Of a stretch of 10,709 nucleotides of DNA, positions 1 to 7,223 are shown in pieces; position 1 is the first letter of the stretch; each line of letters starts with the position of its first letter. The notes under the pieces were generated by a model. That model had not been told where the DNA came from, searched no databases, and saw only the letters and a list, made by a program, of their open reading frames with translations. Source of the DNA: Desulfurococcales archaeon (GTDB taxonomy: Archaea > Thermoproteota > Thermoprotei_A > Sulfolobales > Desulfurococcaceae). The stretch lies in contig WAML01000079.1 in assembly GCA_015522345.1 (NCBI GenBank), positions 1 through 10,709 on the forward strand. The letters run 5' to 3'. The position numbers and the translations under genes are program-made.

Positions 1-1
1 G

Positions 2-73
2 GATCTAACTTACGAAGAAGTTGTTAATAGGTTAATTAAACATCTAACTAGAGAAAGGAGGAGAGGTGGTTAA
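2..73 (+). CDS. C-terminal end of an unidentified upstream gene (partial)
   Basis: The frame beginning at base 2 is open from the window edge to a TAA at 71-73 and encodes 23 residues, DLTYEEVVNRLIKHLTREKR-like in character (it actually ends RERRRGG). The composition, a short amphipathic helix followed by a very basic tail, looks like a real protein C-terminus. Its last 8 bases overlap the GTG start of the threonine ammonia-lyase, so the two genes are probably co-transcribed and translationally coupled. Too little is present to name the protein, and a chance open frame of this length cannot be ruled out. Confidence 0.5.
   Translation, partial: DLTYEEVVNRLIKHLTRERRRGG
57..63 (+). promoter_or_regulatory. 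Shine-Dalgarno sequence for the threonine ammonia-lyase
   Basis: GGAGGAG lies just before the GTG at 66. GGAGG ends four bases before the start codon. This purine-rich match to the 16S tail supports the GTG start and lies inside the end of the upstream gene, as expected for coupled translation. Confidence 0.6.
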
Positions 74-1337
74 TTTTACATTACACTTTAATAAAATACC
101 TTCTCCCTATGATCCAGTTAATACAATAATTGATTACATAGATAAATTGATACCTATAGCACTTAGTAAAATAAGGAACTACGTACATGAGACTCCCTTA
201 GTATCTCTTACAAGTTTATCAGACATCGTTGGCAAACAAGTATATCTAAAACTAGAGAATCTACAAAAAACAGGTGCATATAAAGCTCGTGGAGCAACTT
301 TTAAGATAGCCCAATTACTTGAGAGAAAACAAGTTAATGGCGTAGTAGCAGCATCTTCCGGTAATCATGCCCAAGCTGTAGCTTATGCTGCAAAAGTAAA
401 TAATGTACCAGCAATCATAGTTATGCCAGAGACAGCTAGTGCAACAAAAATACAGGCTACTCGAAGCTATGGTGCAGAAGTAGTATTGTACGGAACAATA
501 TATGACGAAGCATATAGGAAAGCTATAGAAATAGCTAAAGAAAGAGAATACGAGTTTATACACCCATTTGATGACCCAGAAATAATAGCTGGACAAGGAA
601 CCATTGGTTTAGAAATTCTTAAACAACTAAATGATGTTAAAGAAGTACTCGTACCCATTGGTGGAGGAGGCCTTATATCGGGTATTTCTATAGCCATTAA
701 GAAACGCGTAAATAATGTAAAAATAGTAGGAGTTCAGCCAAGAGAAGCAGCATCAATGAAGTATTTATTAGAAGGAAAACTTTCGGAATACATTCCTAGG
801 CTAAGTATAGCCGATGGAGTTGTTGTAAAGAAGCCTGGAAACTATACATCACGTATTGTAGCCGAGTTAGTTGATGATATAATTGTTGTTGATGAAGAAG
901 ATATATCACATGCTGTTTTCTTCTTACTAGAAAGAGGAAAGATAATTGCAGAAGGTGCTGGCGCTCTACCAGTAGCAGCACTATTATCAGGAAAGTATGT
1001 TCCCTCGGAAGAACCTGTTGTAGCTATAGTAAGTGGCGGCAACATAGATCCTACGCTGCTTTCTAGAATAATATTACACGAACTTTCTAAGGACGGACGT
1101 TTAGTAACTATATATGGTGTAGTAGATGATAAACCAGGTGTATTACACGATGTAATAGAAGTTCTGGCTCTCCATAGAATTAATATAGTAGATATAAAAC
1201 ACGATAGAGTATCTCCATATCTTCTACCTACAAAAGCTGTAGTAGAACTGACATTCGAAGCTTCTACTCCAGATATAGTTGAAAAAGCACTCGAGGAACT
1301 AAGACATAGAGGCTACTGGTTTAAGAAGAAAATGTAG
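66..1337 (+). CDS. ilvA: Threonine ammonia-lyase (PLP-dependent threonine dehydratase) with C-terminal ACT domain
   Basis: This cytosolic enzyme deaminates L-threonine to 2-oxobutanoate and ammonia, the entry step to isoleucine, and may also act on serine. The 423-residue product has a fold-type II PLP domain over residues 30-335. The Schiff-base lysine is K73 in LQKTGAYKARGA. The substrate-binding loop SSGNHAQ is at 97-103, the phosphate-binding glycine loop GGGGLISG at 199-206, and the pyridine-nitrogen loop SGGN at 323-326. Residues 346-423 look like one ACT domain (LVTIYGVVDDKPGVLHDV...), suggesting amino-acid feedback. Total length fits single-ACT threonine dehydratases (about 400-420). 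The GTG start is supported by the strong ribosome site and by coupling to the preceding gene. The first 30 residues are a family-variable extension. The gene faces the HAD gene tail to tail with only 15 bases between. Whether it is biosynthetic or catabolic cannot be told from sequence. Confidence 0.93.
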   Translation: MVNFTLHFNKIPSPYDPVNTIIDYIDKLIPIALSKIRNYVHETPLVSLTSLSDIVGKQVYLKLENLQKTGAYKARGATFKIAQLLERKQVNGVVAASSGNHAQAVAYAAKVNNVPAIIVMPETASATKIQATRSYGAEVVLYGTIYDEAYRKAIEIAKEREYEFIHPFDDPEIIAGQGTIGLEILKQLNDVKEVLVPIGGGGLISGISIAIKKRVNNVKIVGVQPREAASMKYLLEGKLSEYIPRLSIADGVVVKKPGNYTSRIVAELVDDIIVVDEEDISHAVFFLLERGKIIAEGAGALPVAALLSGKYVPSEEPVVAIVSGGNIDPTLLSRIILHELSKDGRLVTIYGVVDDKPGVLHDVIEVLALHRINIVDIKHDRVSPYLLPTKAVVELTFEASTPDIVEKALEELRHRGYWFKKKM

Positions 1338-1352
1338 GTATACAGTATTCTT

Positions 1353-2012
1353 TTACTGATTCATTAATTTATTAAAATATTTTTCAATAATATCAATTAT
1401 TTCTACAAGAGAATCAACAACGTAATCTGCATATTCACAAGCTCTACCACAGGGATTTATTGCTATAGATAGCCCCACTTCATGGAAAACAGGTATATCC
1501 CAGACACTATCACCTATGTAGACGACACGATCTATATTATAGCCAAGTGCTTGTGCCAGCTTCTTTATTAAATAGGGTTTTTCGTGTAATGGAACCCAAT
1601 CTCTTCCTCCAGGAACTAGTTCATTATTATAGAATACTAGTTCATTGTATAAACACATGTCTACTCCTAACTCCATACAAATATTTTTAACAAGTAAATC
1701 TATTCCACTACTAATTACGCCCACTAAATACGATTTTTGTTTCAACATCTTTACTGCATAAAGAGCTTCATCTCTTACTTTTATATCTTTTAAGGCATCT
1801 ACAACGTCTTTTAATGTAATAGGGCGTCTCCACGAATGTATCATTAAGGCAATATCTATTTTCATCCAGTCTAAATAAGAAATAGCGCCTTTCTTATATA
1901 ATTCGGCAAAATAACTGTTGTCTATACTTTTAAAATACTTATGTAGTTTTACCCAACTACTATCGTCTATAGTTAGTACACCATCACAGTCGAAGAATAT
2001 AATGCCTTTCAT
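1353..2012 (-). CDS. HAD-superfamily phosphatase, phosphoserine-phosphatase-like
   Basis: A 219-residue soluble HAD hydrolase. Motif I is DCDGVLT at 8-14, with nucleophile D8 and acid/base D10. A helical cap of about 60-70 residues follows. Motif II is S101-S102-G103 after a hydrophobic strand, motif III is probably K145, and motif IV is GDSVWD at 167-172, with magnesium-binding D168 and D172. All catalytic positions are present. The overall layout resembles SerB-type C1-cap phosphatases, so a small phosphorylated metabolite such as phosphoserine is a plausible substrate, but the family is too promiscuous for a firm call. The gene starts with ATG 22 bases after the stop of the 189-residue gene on the same strand, so the two probably form an operon. 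Confidence 0.85.
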   Translation of the reverse strand: MKGIIFFDCDGVLTIDDSSWVKLHKYFKSIDNSYFAELYKKGAISYLDWMKIDIALMIHSWRRPITLKDVVDALKDIKVRDEALYAVKMLKQKSYLVGVISSGIDLLVKNICMELGVDMCLYNELVFYNNELVPGGRDWVPLHEKPYLIKKLAQALGYNIDRVVYIGDSVWDIPVFHEVGLSIAINPCGRACEYADYVVDSLVEIIDIIEKYFNKLMNQ

Positions 2013-2034
2013 ACTCTATCTCTCTCTACTACGT

Positions 2035-2604
2035 TTATCTTAGAGCACTGTATATTTTTTCTAAGAAAGTTACTGCATCTACATGATTATCGAATTCTCT
2101 TCTAACATCGGCTTTCACTAGGACAACATATTTATTTTCTTCCAACAACACCACTGATTCTACATGATCCATTTTTACAATAATTTTGTTTTCCTGAACC
2201 TCTATTTTCGCGTCACCTAGCTTCTTTTCTATATTTTCAGTAATTACTTTAAGTTCGCTTGCTGAAGTAATACCCTTTCTTAACTCATTCAACTTTTTCT
2301 CTAATACTTCAATAAGCTCGGGATAATCGCTATAGTTCTCTATAGTTTTCTCGAGAATCTGCTCTAACACATCTAAAGCTTTAGCCGATTTTAAGACATT
2401 GACCACTAGATCAAAATCGCTGCTTTCAATATACTTTGCTAAATTAGATGGATCGCCTCCATAGATACTAAAATTATATTTATCCTCTGCACTAGCTATG
2501 AGTTTTCTAACTTCATCAAGTACTCCTATGAGGTCTCTGCGTTTTCTACTATACTCGCTTAGAATAGTATTAACAATATGTCTTAGAAAGTCCTTCCTAG
2601 TCAC
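2035..2604 (-). CDS. Uncharacterised 189-residue protein, helical N-terminus and beta-rich C-terminus
   Basis: I do not recognise this protein. The start is GTG, fixed by a near-perfect Shine-Dalgarno sequence five bases upstream. Residues 1-125 look almost wholly helical and highly charged, with heptad-like stretches around 80-125 (LEQILEKTIENY..., LIEVLEKKLNELRKG), suggesting a helical bundle or short coiled coil. Residues 130-189 read as alternating strands (KIEVQENKIIVKMDHV..., NKYVVLVKADV) followed by a helix, i.e. a small alpha/beta domain. There is no signal peptide, membrane segment or cysteine cluster. It is the first gene of a probable two-gene unit with the HAD phosphatase and is divergent from the TRAM gene. 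The organisation could suit a scaffold or adaptor protein, but that is a guess. Confidence 0.8.
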   Translation of the reverse strand: MTRKDFLRHIVNTILSEYSRKRRDLIGVLDEVRKLIASAEDKYNFSIYGGDPSNLAKYIESSDFDLVVNVLKSAKALDVLEQILEKTIENYSDYPELIEVLEKKLNELRKGITSASELKVITENIEKKLGDAKIEVQENKIIVKMDHVESVVLLEENKYVVLVKADVRREFDNHVDAVTFLEKIYSALR

Positions 2605-2609
2605 ACTAT

Positions 2610-2617
2610 ATCACCTC
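2610..2617 (-). promoter_or_regulatory. Shine-Dalgarno GAGGTGAT of the 189-residue gene
   Basis: On the minus strand GAGGTGAT precedes the GTG at 2604 by five bases. It is a perfect complement of AUCACCUC at the 3' end of archaeal 16S rRNA. It decides the start codon and supports an archaeal origin for the window. Confidence 0.75.
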
Positions 2618-2661
2618 ACGATTAATTAGCTATATTCCTAGGTTTCTAATAGAGTAGAAAG

Positions 2662-2669
2662 TATTAATA
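2662..2669. promoter_or_regulatory. Candidate bidirectional TATA element
   Basis: TATTAATA is its own reverse complement and lies midway in the 126-base divergent gap between the 189-residue gene and the TRAM gene. A TATA element acting about 25 bases upstream of initiation would give leaders of roughly 35-40 bases in either direction. This rests on position and composition alone; no strong BRE is obvious. Confidence 0.25.
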
Positions 2670-2730
2670 ACCCTATCATACGATAAAGCCCTTAGGTATA
2701 GACGAAAAACTTGTACATCCGGGATCTAAT

Positions 2731-3039
2731 TTGGCTAGACATAAGAAAAGAAAGCACTCATGGAATCCATATACTAGTGAAATACAAAGACTAAGCATAT
2801 ATCCTAGAGTAAATGTATCTCAAGACGAGTTTAAACTAAAAACAGGAGCTATAATCGACGTTATAGTAAATGATATGGATGAACGAGGCCGAGGAATAGC
2901 AAACTATAGAGGATACAAGATAGTAGTTTACAACGCTAGTGTAGGATCAAAGGTTAAAGTGAAAATAATAAAAATTACAGGAAATACTGCTTACGCCGAA
3001 ATAATTAAGACTATTAGCGAGAGTAGTATAGAATACTAG
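2731..3039 (+). CDS. Stand-alone TRAM-domain RNA-binding protein
   Basis: A 102-residue protein with a very basic N-terminal tail (MARHKKRKH) and one TRAM domain over about residues 35-95. The small beta-barrel has the hallmark pattern: a first strand KTGAIIDVIVNDM, then DERGRGIANYRGYKIVVYNA, then a VGSKVKVKIIKI strand and a closing AYAEII. In the family, TRAM binds tRNA or other RNA, and archaeal single-domain versions are linked to RNA chaperone or translation roles. The start is TTG; the next methionine (residue 49) lies inside the domain, and the frame upstream has no other start codon before a TAA at 2668. The ribosome site is weak. It precedes a 115-residue unknown and lysyl-tRNA synthetase on the same strand, with gaps of 54 and 65 bases, so a translation-related cluster is plausible. 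Confidence 0.82.
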   Translation: MARHKKRKHSWNPYTSEIQRLSIYPRVNVSQDEFKLKTGAIIDVIVNDMDERGRGIANYRGYKIVVYNASVGSKVKVKIIKITGNTAYAEIIKTISESSIEY

Positions 3040-3093
3040 AGCTATCCACGTCTCATACTATATGACTACTACTATAATGACAGGTTATTAATA

Positions 3094-3441
3094 ATGAGTA
3101 AAGAAGGTATAGTACGATTAATAAATGTACTTTATAAAGAAGGTATAGATCTAAGGACTATCAATAAATTCTTAAGTGGTATTCCTATAAGAGACGAAGA
3201 AAGTGCATTTCTAATACTACATGCAATAAGAAAGTATCTAAAACCTAAGGTTCTTCTCGAAGATGAAGTGGGTGGATTAAATAATATACCAACGTACACA
3301 ATAGTTTTACAATATAGCAACTACATAGTGTTATATAAGGCATCACCCAGAATTCATGAGATAAGACTTTATCTCAAAAACAAAGAAGAACATGTGCTCG
3401 ACATTGCTAGAAAATTCATAGATAAAAATAATAATTATTAA
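3094..3441 (+). CDS. Uncharacterised 115-residue protein between the TRAM and lysyl-tRNA synthetase genes
   Basis: I do not recognise this protein. Residues 1-50 look helical (IVRLINVLYKEGIDLRTINKFL..., AFLILHAIRKYL) and resemble a small helical DNA- or RNA-binding unit. Residues 65-100 read as strands (TYTIVLQYSNYIVLYKA, IHEIRLYLK), with a final helix HVLDIARKFIDKN. It is soluble, charged and without cysteines. The ATG has only a weak AGGT ribosome site. The even amino-acid composition, archaeal codon use and tight spacing on both sides support a real gene. It may be co-transcribed with lysyl-tRNA synthetase. No function is inferred. Confidence 0.7.
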   Translation: MSKEGIVRLINVLYKEGIDLRTINKFLSGIPIRDEESAFLILHAIRKYLKPKVLLEDEVGGLNNIPTYTIVLQYSNYIVLYKASPRIHEIRLYLKNKEEHVLDIARKFIDKNNNY

Positions 3442-3506
3442 GCATAAAGCATTAAACATTATAGAAGTAGTAGAATAAGCTAATTAACTAATGGTGTCTT
3501 AATACT

Positions 3507-5174
3507 ATGAGCTCCTTAAGGGAGTGTATAAATGAAGTAAAGACTATATTAACAAAATATAATCCCTATCCTTATATTGATGAAGAAGATATTAAACACT
3601 ATAGATTAGACAAAGTAAAGGAAATTATTGAAAACAATACTCCAGAAATTAAATGGAGCAAAGAAGTTAATGTAGCAGGAAGAATAATGGCTCTAAGAGT
3701 GCATGGAGGTATATCCTTCGCTGATCTATATGACGAAGGATATAGAATACAACTTTATTTAACAAGAGATAATCTAGGGAACGAATCATATGAATGGTTT
3801 ATAGATAATGTAAGACGGGGAGATATAATATGGGCTAGAGGCCCCCTCATAAAGACAAAGAGAGGAGAACTTTCTATAAAAGTTCTTAAGTATAAATTGT
3901 TAACAAAGTGTATGGTGCCATTACAGCATATATGGATAGGCATAGAAGATCCTGAACTTAGATTAAGGAAAAGATACTTGGACATGGTTTTAAACTTAGA
4001 AGTATTTGAATCAATAAAAACTAGGTTTAATATAATAAGAGAGATCAGGTTATGGATGTATAAAGAGGGATTCTACGAAACAGACACACCAATACTACAG
4101 CCAGTATATGGAGGTGCTGCTGCAAAACCGTTTAAAACATTTGTAAATGCGTTAGGAGAAGAATGGTTTCTACGAATTGCTCCCGAACTCTATTTAAAGA
4201 GATTACTAGTTGCTGGATTTAATAAAGTATTTGAGATCGCAAAAGTATTTAGGAATGAAGATATTGATGTGACTCATCACCCAGAATTCACTATGATGGA
4301 GGCATATATTTCTTATGCAGACTACAATGATATGATGCAGTTAGCTGAAAACTTACTGCATAATCTAGCAACAAAACTCACTGGAAATAGTATAATAAAG
4401 TACCCTGTAGATCTGGAGAGAGTAGGGACAGATTTCTTATTCAAACTAGAACGAGATAATGACAAATTAAGGGAGTATTTAGAGTACACTCTATGGAGCT
4501 ATAGTGGAAGGAAGAAGAGACCACAAATAGGATCTTCAACTATTAGGGAATTCTTGAAAAGCCCTATTAAGTGGTTGAAGAAGAAAATAGGAGAACCTAG
4601 GCTCTTCATAGAAATAGATCTGAAACCACCGTATCCAAGGCTGAAATTACTTGATCTAGTTAAAGAATATGTAGGTGTAGACTATGAGACAACAAGCGAT
4701 GAAGAAATAATTAAGTTGTTGCAAGAAAAGCAGATAGTTATAAAAGGAGGTTATGAAAGAGATATTGCGTTTGTCAAACTATTTGAACACTATGTGGAAA
4801 AGAAGCTCGTAGAACCAACATTTGTAATAGATTATCCTAGAGGTTCTTCACCGTTAGCTAAACCCCATAGAAAGGATCCTAGACTTGTTGAAAGATTTGA
4901 GCTTTTCATAGCAGGATTAGAGATAGCTAATGGATATACAGAACAAAATAATGCTCTAGAACAATATATTGAGTTCAAGAAACAAGAACAAAGACTAAGA
5001 TTAGGCGATGAAGAAGCACAGCAACCAGACTATGATTTTGTAGAAGCTCTATGTGTAGGAATGCCTCCAGCTGGTGGGATAGGAATAGGAATAGATAGAT
5101 TAGTAATGTTGTTTACAGGGCTAACTAGTATAAAAGAAGTTATACCATTTCCGATGGTTAAGAGAAGACAATAG
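3507..5174 (+). CDS. lysS: Class II lysyl-tRNA synthetase
   Basis: Charges tRNA-Lys with lysine in the cytosol. The 555-residue protein has an N-terminal OB-fold anticodon-binding domain at about 54-135 (VNVAGRIMALRVHGGISFADL). The class II core follows. Motif 1 begins RKRYLDMV at 154-161. Motif 2 covers VFEIAKVFRNEDIDVTHHPE around 241-260, with the ATP-binding arginine R249. Motif 3 is GGIGIGIDRLVMLF at 523-536. ERFELFIAGLEIANGYTEQN at 462-481 carries the lysine-binding residues typical of the family. Many archaea use the unrelated class I enzyme instead; this is the class II type. The protein is about 50 residues longer than the E. coli enzyme (505), because of an insertion at about 302-370. 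The ATG at 3507 has a GGTG ten bases upstream. It is the last gene of a plus-strand run with the TRAM protein and the 115-residue unknown. Confidence 0.95.
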   Translation: MSSLRECINEVKTILTKYNPYPYIDEEDIKHYRLDKVKEIIENNTPEIKWSKEVNVAGRIMALRVHGGISFADLYDEGYRIQLYLTRDNLGNESYEWFIDNVRRGDIIWARGPLIKTKRGELSIKVLKYKLLTKCMVPLQHIWIGIEDPELRLRKRYLDMVLNLEVFESIKTRFNIIREIRLWMYKEGFYETDTPILQPVYGGAAAKPFKTFVNALGEEWFLRIAPELYLKRLLVAGFNKVFEIAKVFRNEDIDVTHHPEFTMMEAYISYADYNDMMQLAENLLHNLATKLTGNSIIKYPVDLERVGTDFLFKLERDNDKLREYLEYTLWSYSGRKKRPQIGSSTIREFLKSPIKWLKKKIGEPRLFIEIDLKPPYPRLKLLDLVKEYVGVDYETTSDEEIIKLLQEKQIVIKGGYERDIAFVKLFEHYVEKKLVEPTFVIDYPRGSSPLAKPHRKDPRLVERFELFIAGLEIANGYTEQNNALEQYIEFKKQEQRLRLGDEEAQQPDYDFVEALCVGMPPAGGIGIGIDRLVMLFTGLTSIKEVIPFPMVKRRQ

Positions 5175-5192
5175 GATTTTACTATACATAGT

Positions 5193-5209
5193 CACTACTC
5201 TTCTCTTCA
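5193..5209 (+). terminator. Pyrimidine-rich stretch after lysS, possible terminator
   Basis: A CACTACTCTTCTCTTC tract about 20 bases after the lysS stop has the pyrimidine-rich character of many crenarchaeal transcript ends. No hairpin accompanies it, so this is only a composition-based suggestion. Confidence 0.25.
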
Positions 5210-5250
5210 GTATCTCATAAGTAAGGATCGGGATCAAATATAAAATCTGT

Positions 5251-5258
5251 TTTAAATA
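5251..5258 (+). promoter_or_regulatory. Candidate TATA box of the HD-domain gene
   Basis: TTTAAATA lies about 25 bases upstream of the GGGTG ribosome site at 5281-5285. Transcription would begin just before that site and leave a leader of about 13 bases. Spacing and sequence both fit an archaeal promoter. Confidence 0.45.
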
Positions 5259-5280
5259 AGTTTATGAATAGCTTATAATA

Positions 5281-5285
5281 GGGTG
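5281..5285 (+). promoter_or_regulatory. Shine-Dalgarno supporting the TTG start of the HD gene
   Basis: GGGTG sits seven bases before the TTG at 5293 and can pair with the CACC of the 16S tail. There is no ATG near the start of the frame, so this decides the TTG start. Confidence 0.5.
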
Positions 5286-5292
5286 TACAATA

Positions 5293-6741
5293 TTGGATAA
5301 GAGAGAGCTAATAACCTTTGGTAAATTATCTTGGAGCCTCATACGAGACCCAATATACAATTATATAGATTATAATAAGGCTATTGAGAAACCAGTTATA
5401 GACTCACGACCTGTACAGAGACTTAGATGGCTACGTCAACTTCAGTTGGCTCATCTTGTTTATCCAGGCGCCGATCATACGAGATTCCAACACAGTCTAG
5501 GAGTAATGCATTTAGCTGGATTATTTGCTGAACACCTTGTATCAGAACTATCGATCATAGGAGACTTAAATGGGTATAAGCGAGATGAATTAATAGAGAT
5601 TGCTAGACTAGCAGGGCTACTACATGATGTTGGACATGGACCCTTTAGTCATGCATTTGAAGAAGCTATATACTGGAATAAAAAAGATCTTCCCATTCCT
5701 AATCATGAGGTTGCAGGATTATATATAATCAAGTATAGTGAAATAGGAGAACTTCTTGATAAATATGGTTTACTAAATAGTGTCTTAGCTGTTTTAGATG
5801 AATCAAAACCTGAAGATACACCATTAGCTTTAATTAGGAATACTATAAAGGAGTGGATATATCCCGCTGACGTCATGGACTTTCTTCTAAGAGACAGTTA
5901 TTACACAGGTACTCGTGAATATGGAATAGTTGATTATGAAAGACTAATTAAGTTAAGTCATGTAAACCCAATTGATCCATCAAGTATTTCTCTTGAAGAA
6001 AAAGCAGTAAATGCTTTATTAGGTTACTTACGTAACCGCATTGCTATGTTTGAGAATGTCTACATACATCCAGTCTCCGCTGTTTTTAGCCATACAGCTT
6101 CATTATTGATGAAGCGAATAGACGACCTAACTAACAAGTATAGTGAAGCAATAGAGTCTTTAAGTCAAGGAGACCCAGAAAAATATCTTTCATTAACTGA
6201 CTATAGCGCTTTAATAGATGGGCTAAGAGTAGCTGAAGAATATAACGATGAAGAAACCAGGATTCTTGTAGACAGTATATTATCTAGAAAACCTCTATGG
6301 AAGCTTTTATATGAGGAAAAAATCACTATAAATGCTAAAGATCTCCTTGGTTTTACAGCATCACTGCTACTGAGGCAAAGCATTGAATTAAGTAAGCACA
6401 TAGAAGAGAAATTATATGAAAAACTCGATAACATAGGTCTCAGTAACTATAGGAATAAATTCTGGGTCTCTCTAAGTACATTAAAACCTACACCTCCAGT
6501 ACCTGGAGGATACATACAGTTATGCAGAGTTCATGAAAACACTATTGAGAATACAAAGAAAGTATTTATTCCAGAACTACTCGAAAAAGAGGGTATTAAA
6601 CTAAAAATATTGATTAGAGTCTATGCACCAAGAGAACTAGTTAAAGACCCACATAGGAAAGAATTAGCTGAAAAAATAGCTAAGAATACCATATTAGAGT
6701 TCATTACACCTCGCGGCTTATTTACTGGTATAACAATGTGA
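5293..6741 (+). CDS. HD-domain phosphohydrolase, SAMHD1/dNTPase-like
   Basis: A 482-residue cytosolic metal-dependent phosphohydrolase. The N-terminal signature QRLRWLRQLQLAHLVYPGA at 42-60 followed by DHTRFQHSLGVMHLAG at 61-76 is that of the SAMHD1/dGTPase-like branch. Metal ligands are H67, the HD pair H111-D112 in LLHDVGHGPFSH, and probably D196 in DVMDFLLRDS. Later family features are also present: ENVYIHPVS at 254-262, LTDYSALIDGL at 301-311 and SRKPLWKLLYE at 331-341. Family members cleave deoxynucleoside triphosphates to nucleosides and triphosphate, so control of the dNTP pool is the likely role. Substrate specificity and allosteric control are not visible. The TTG start has a GGGTG ribosome site and its own promoter-like TTTAAATA. 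It marks the right end of the compact, intact part of the window. Confidence 0.88.
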   Translation: MDKRELITFGKLSWSLIRDPIYNYIDYNKAIEKPVIDSRPVQRLRWLRQLQLAHLVYPGADHTRFQHSLGVMHLAGLFAEHLVSELSIIGDLNGYKRDELIEIARLAGLLHDVGHGPFSHAFEEAIYWNKKDLPIPNHEVAGLYIIKYSEIGELLDKYGLLNSVLAVLDESKPEDTPLALIRNTIKEWIYPADVMDFLLRDSYYTGTREYGIVDYERLIKLSHVNPIDPSSISLEEKAVNALLGYLRNRIAMFENVYIHPVSAVFSHTASLLMKRIDDLTNKYSEAIESLSQGDPEKYLSLTDYSALIDGLRVAEEYNDEETRILVDSILSRKPLWKLLYEEKITINAKDLLGFTASLLLRQSIELSKHIEEKLYEKLDNIGLSNYRNKFWVSLSTLKPTPPVPGGYIQLCRVHENTIENTKKVFIPELLEKEGIKLKILIRVYAPRELVKDPHRKELAEKIAKNTILEFITPRGLFTGITM

Positions 6742-6744
6742 ACT

Positions 6745-6789
6745 AAGAAGCATATGTAACAACATAGTTACATCAACATGCTCCTTCTT
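6745..6789 (+). repeat. Long imperfect hairpin just downstream of the HD gene
   Basis: Three nested pairings can be traced. The inner stem ATGTAAC (6754-6760) pairs with GTTACAT (6767-6773) around a 6-base loop. GCAT (6750-6753) pairs with ATGC (6778-6781). AAGAA (6745-6749) pairs with TTCTT (6785-6789). Only the 3' side carries bulges (4 and 3 bases). This gives about 16 base pairs, starting four bases after the stop codon and ending in a pyrimidine-rich run. It could protect or define the 3' end of the HD transcript. Confidence 0.5.
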
Positions 6790-6868
6790 CTCCAGTAGCT
6801 TTCCTAAACAAAAAGGACATTATTCATCACCGTAGTATATTATATGTTAAAAAGTACGCCAGCAATAA

Positions 6869-6890
6869 TTAGACTAGTAAGTTAGTCTAA
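6869..6890. repeat. 8-bp inverted repeat with 6-base loop before the small membrane ORF
   Basis: TTAGACTA at 6869-6876 and TAGTCTAA at 6883-6890 are perfect reverse complements around GTAAGT. The element ends three bases before the TTG at 6894 and lies about 25 bases after a TATATTATAT run (6836-6845) that could be a promoter. It could be a regulator site or a hairpin in the leader. Confidence 0.45.
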
Positions 6891-6893
6891 CTG

Positions 6894-7094
6894 TTGTTCG
6901 AGAGTTTTATGGATTTTTTAAATACTTTTCTAATAACCGTGTCTTTAGTCACTATTTTCTTCTTAGCTACAGCTTTAATTCTTTTCTACTTCTCCTTTCT
7001 AGTATGTTCATCATTTAAAGTAACCTTAAACGTAGGCATACCCGTACTCTCCTCCACTACGAGATATAGCAAGTTTATAGAAAAGGAGCTCTGA
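6894..7094 (+). CDS. Possible small single-span membrane protein (66 residues)
   Basis: The frame starts at TTG (an ATG is available at residue 6, base 6909) and encodes about ten polar residues. One long hydrophobic helix follows, at about 12-38, rich in Phe, Leu, Ile and Val. A polar basic tail ends YSKFIEKEL. The layout suits a small membrane protein with one transmembrane segment. There is no Shine-Dalgarno, but a TATA-like run and an inverted repeat precede it and a T-rich tract follows, so it has the shape of a small transcription unit. Its chance origin in a T-rich stretch, which readily encodes Phe and Leu, is a serious alternative. I do not recognise the sequence. Confidence 0.4.
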   Translation: MFESFMDFLNTFLITVSLVTIFFLATALILFYFSFLVCSSFKVTLNVGIPVLSSTTRYSKFIEKEL

Positions 7095-7152
7095 GTTCCC
7101 TTTGTTTATTTGTAGGCTTTAATACTCTCATTTGGACGCTTTCTATCGTTTG

Positions 7153-7172
7153 CTTTTAATTTTTCTTATTTT
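7153..7172 (+). terminator. T-rich tract after the small membrane ORF
   Basis: A run of T interrupted by single bases (CTTTTAATTTTTCTTATTTT) lies about 60 bases beyond the small ORF. Short T-tracts without hairpins are the usual archaeal termination signal. Confidence 0.4.
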
Positions 7173-7223
7173 CGATTAACGAGTTTACAAAGTTGTTATA
7201 AAGTAAAAACATGTTACATCATA

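Noticed and set aside
315..1045. Minus- and plus-strand frames of 61-93 codons inside the threonine ammonia-lyase gene
   Set aside because: They overlap a well-supported enzyme gene and read as low-complexity Ser/Tyr/Phe- or Leu/Gln-rich shadows.
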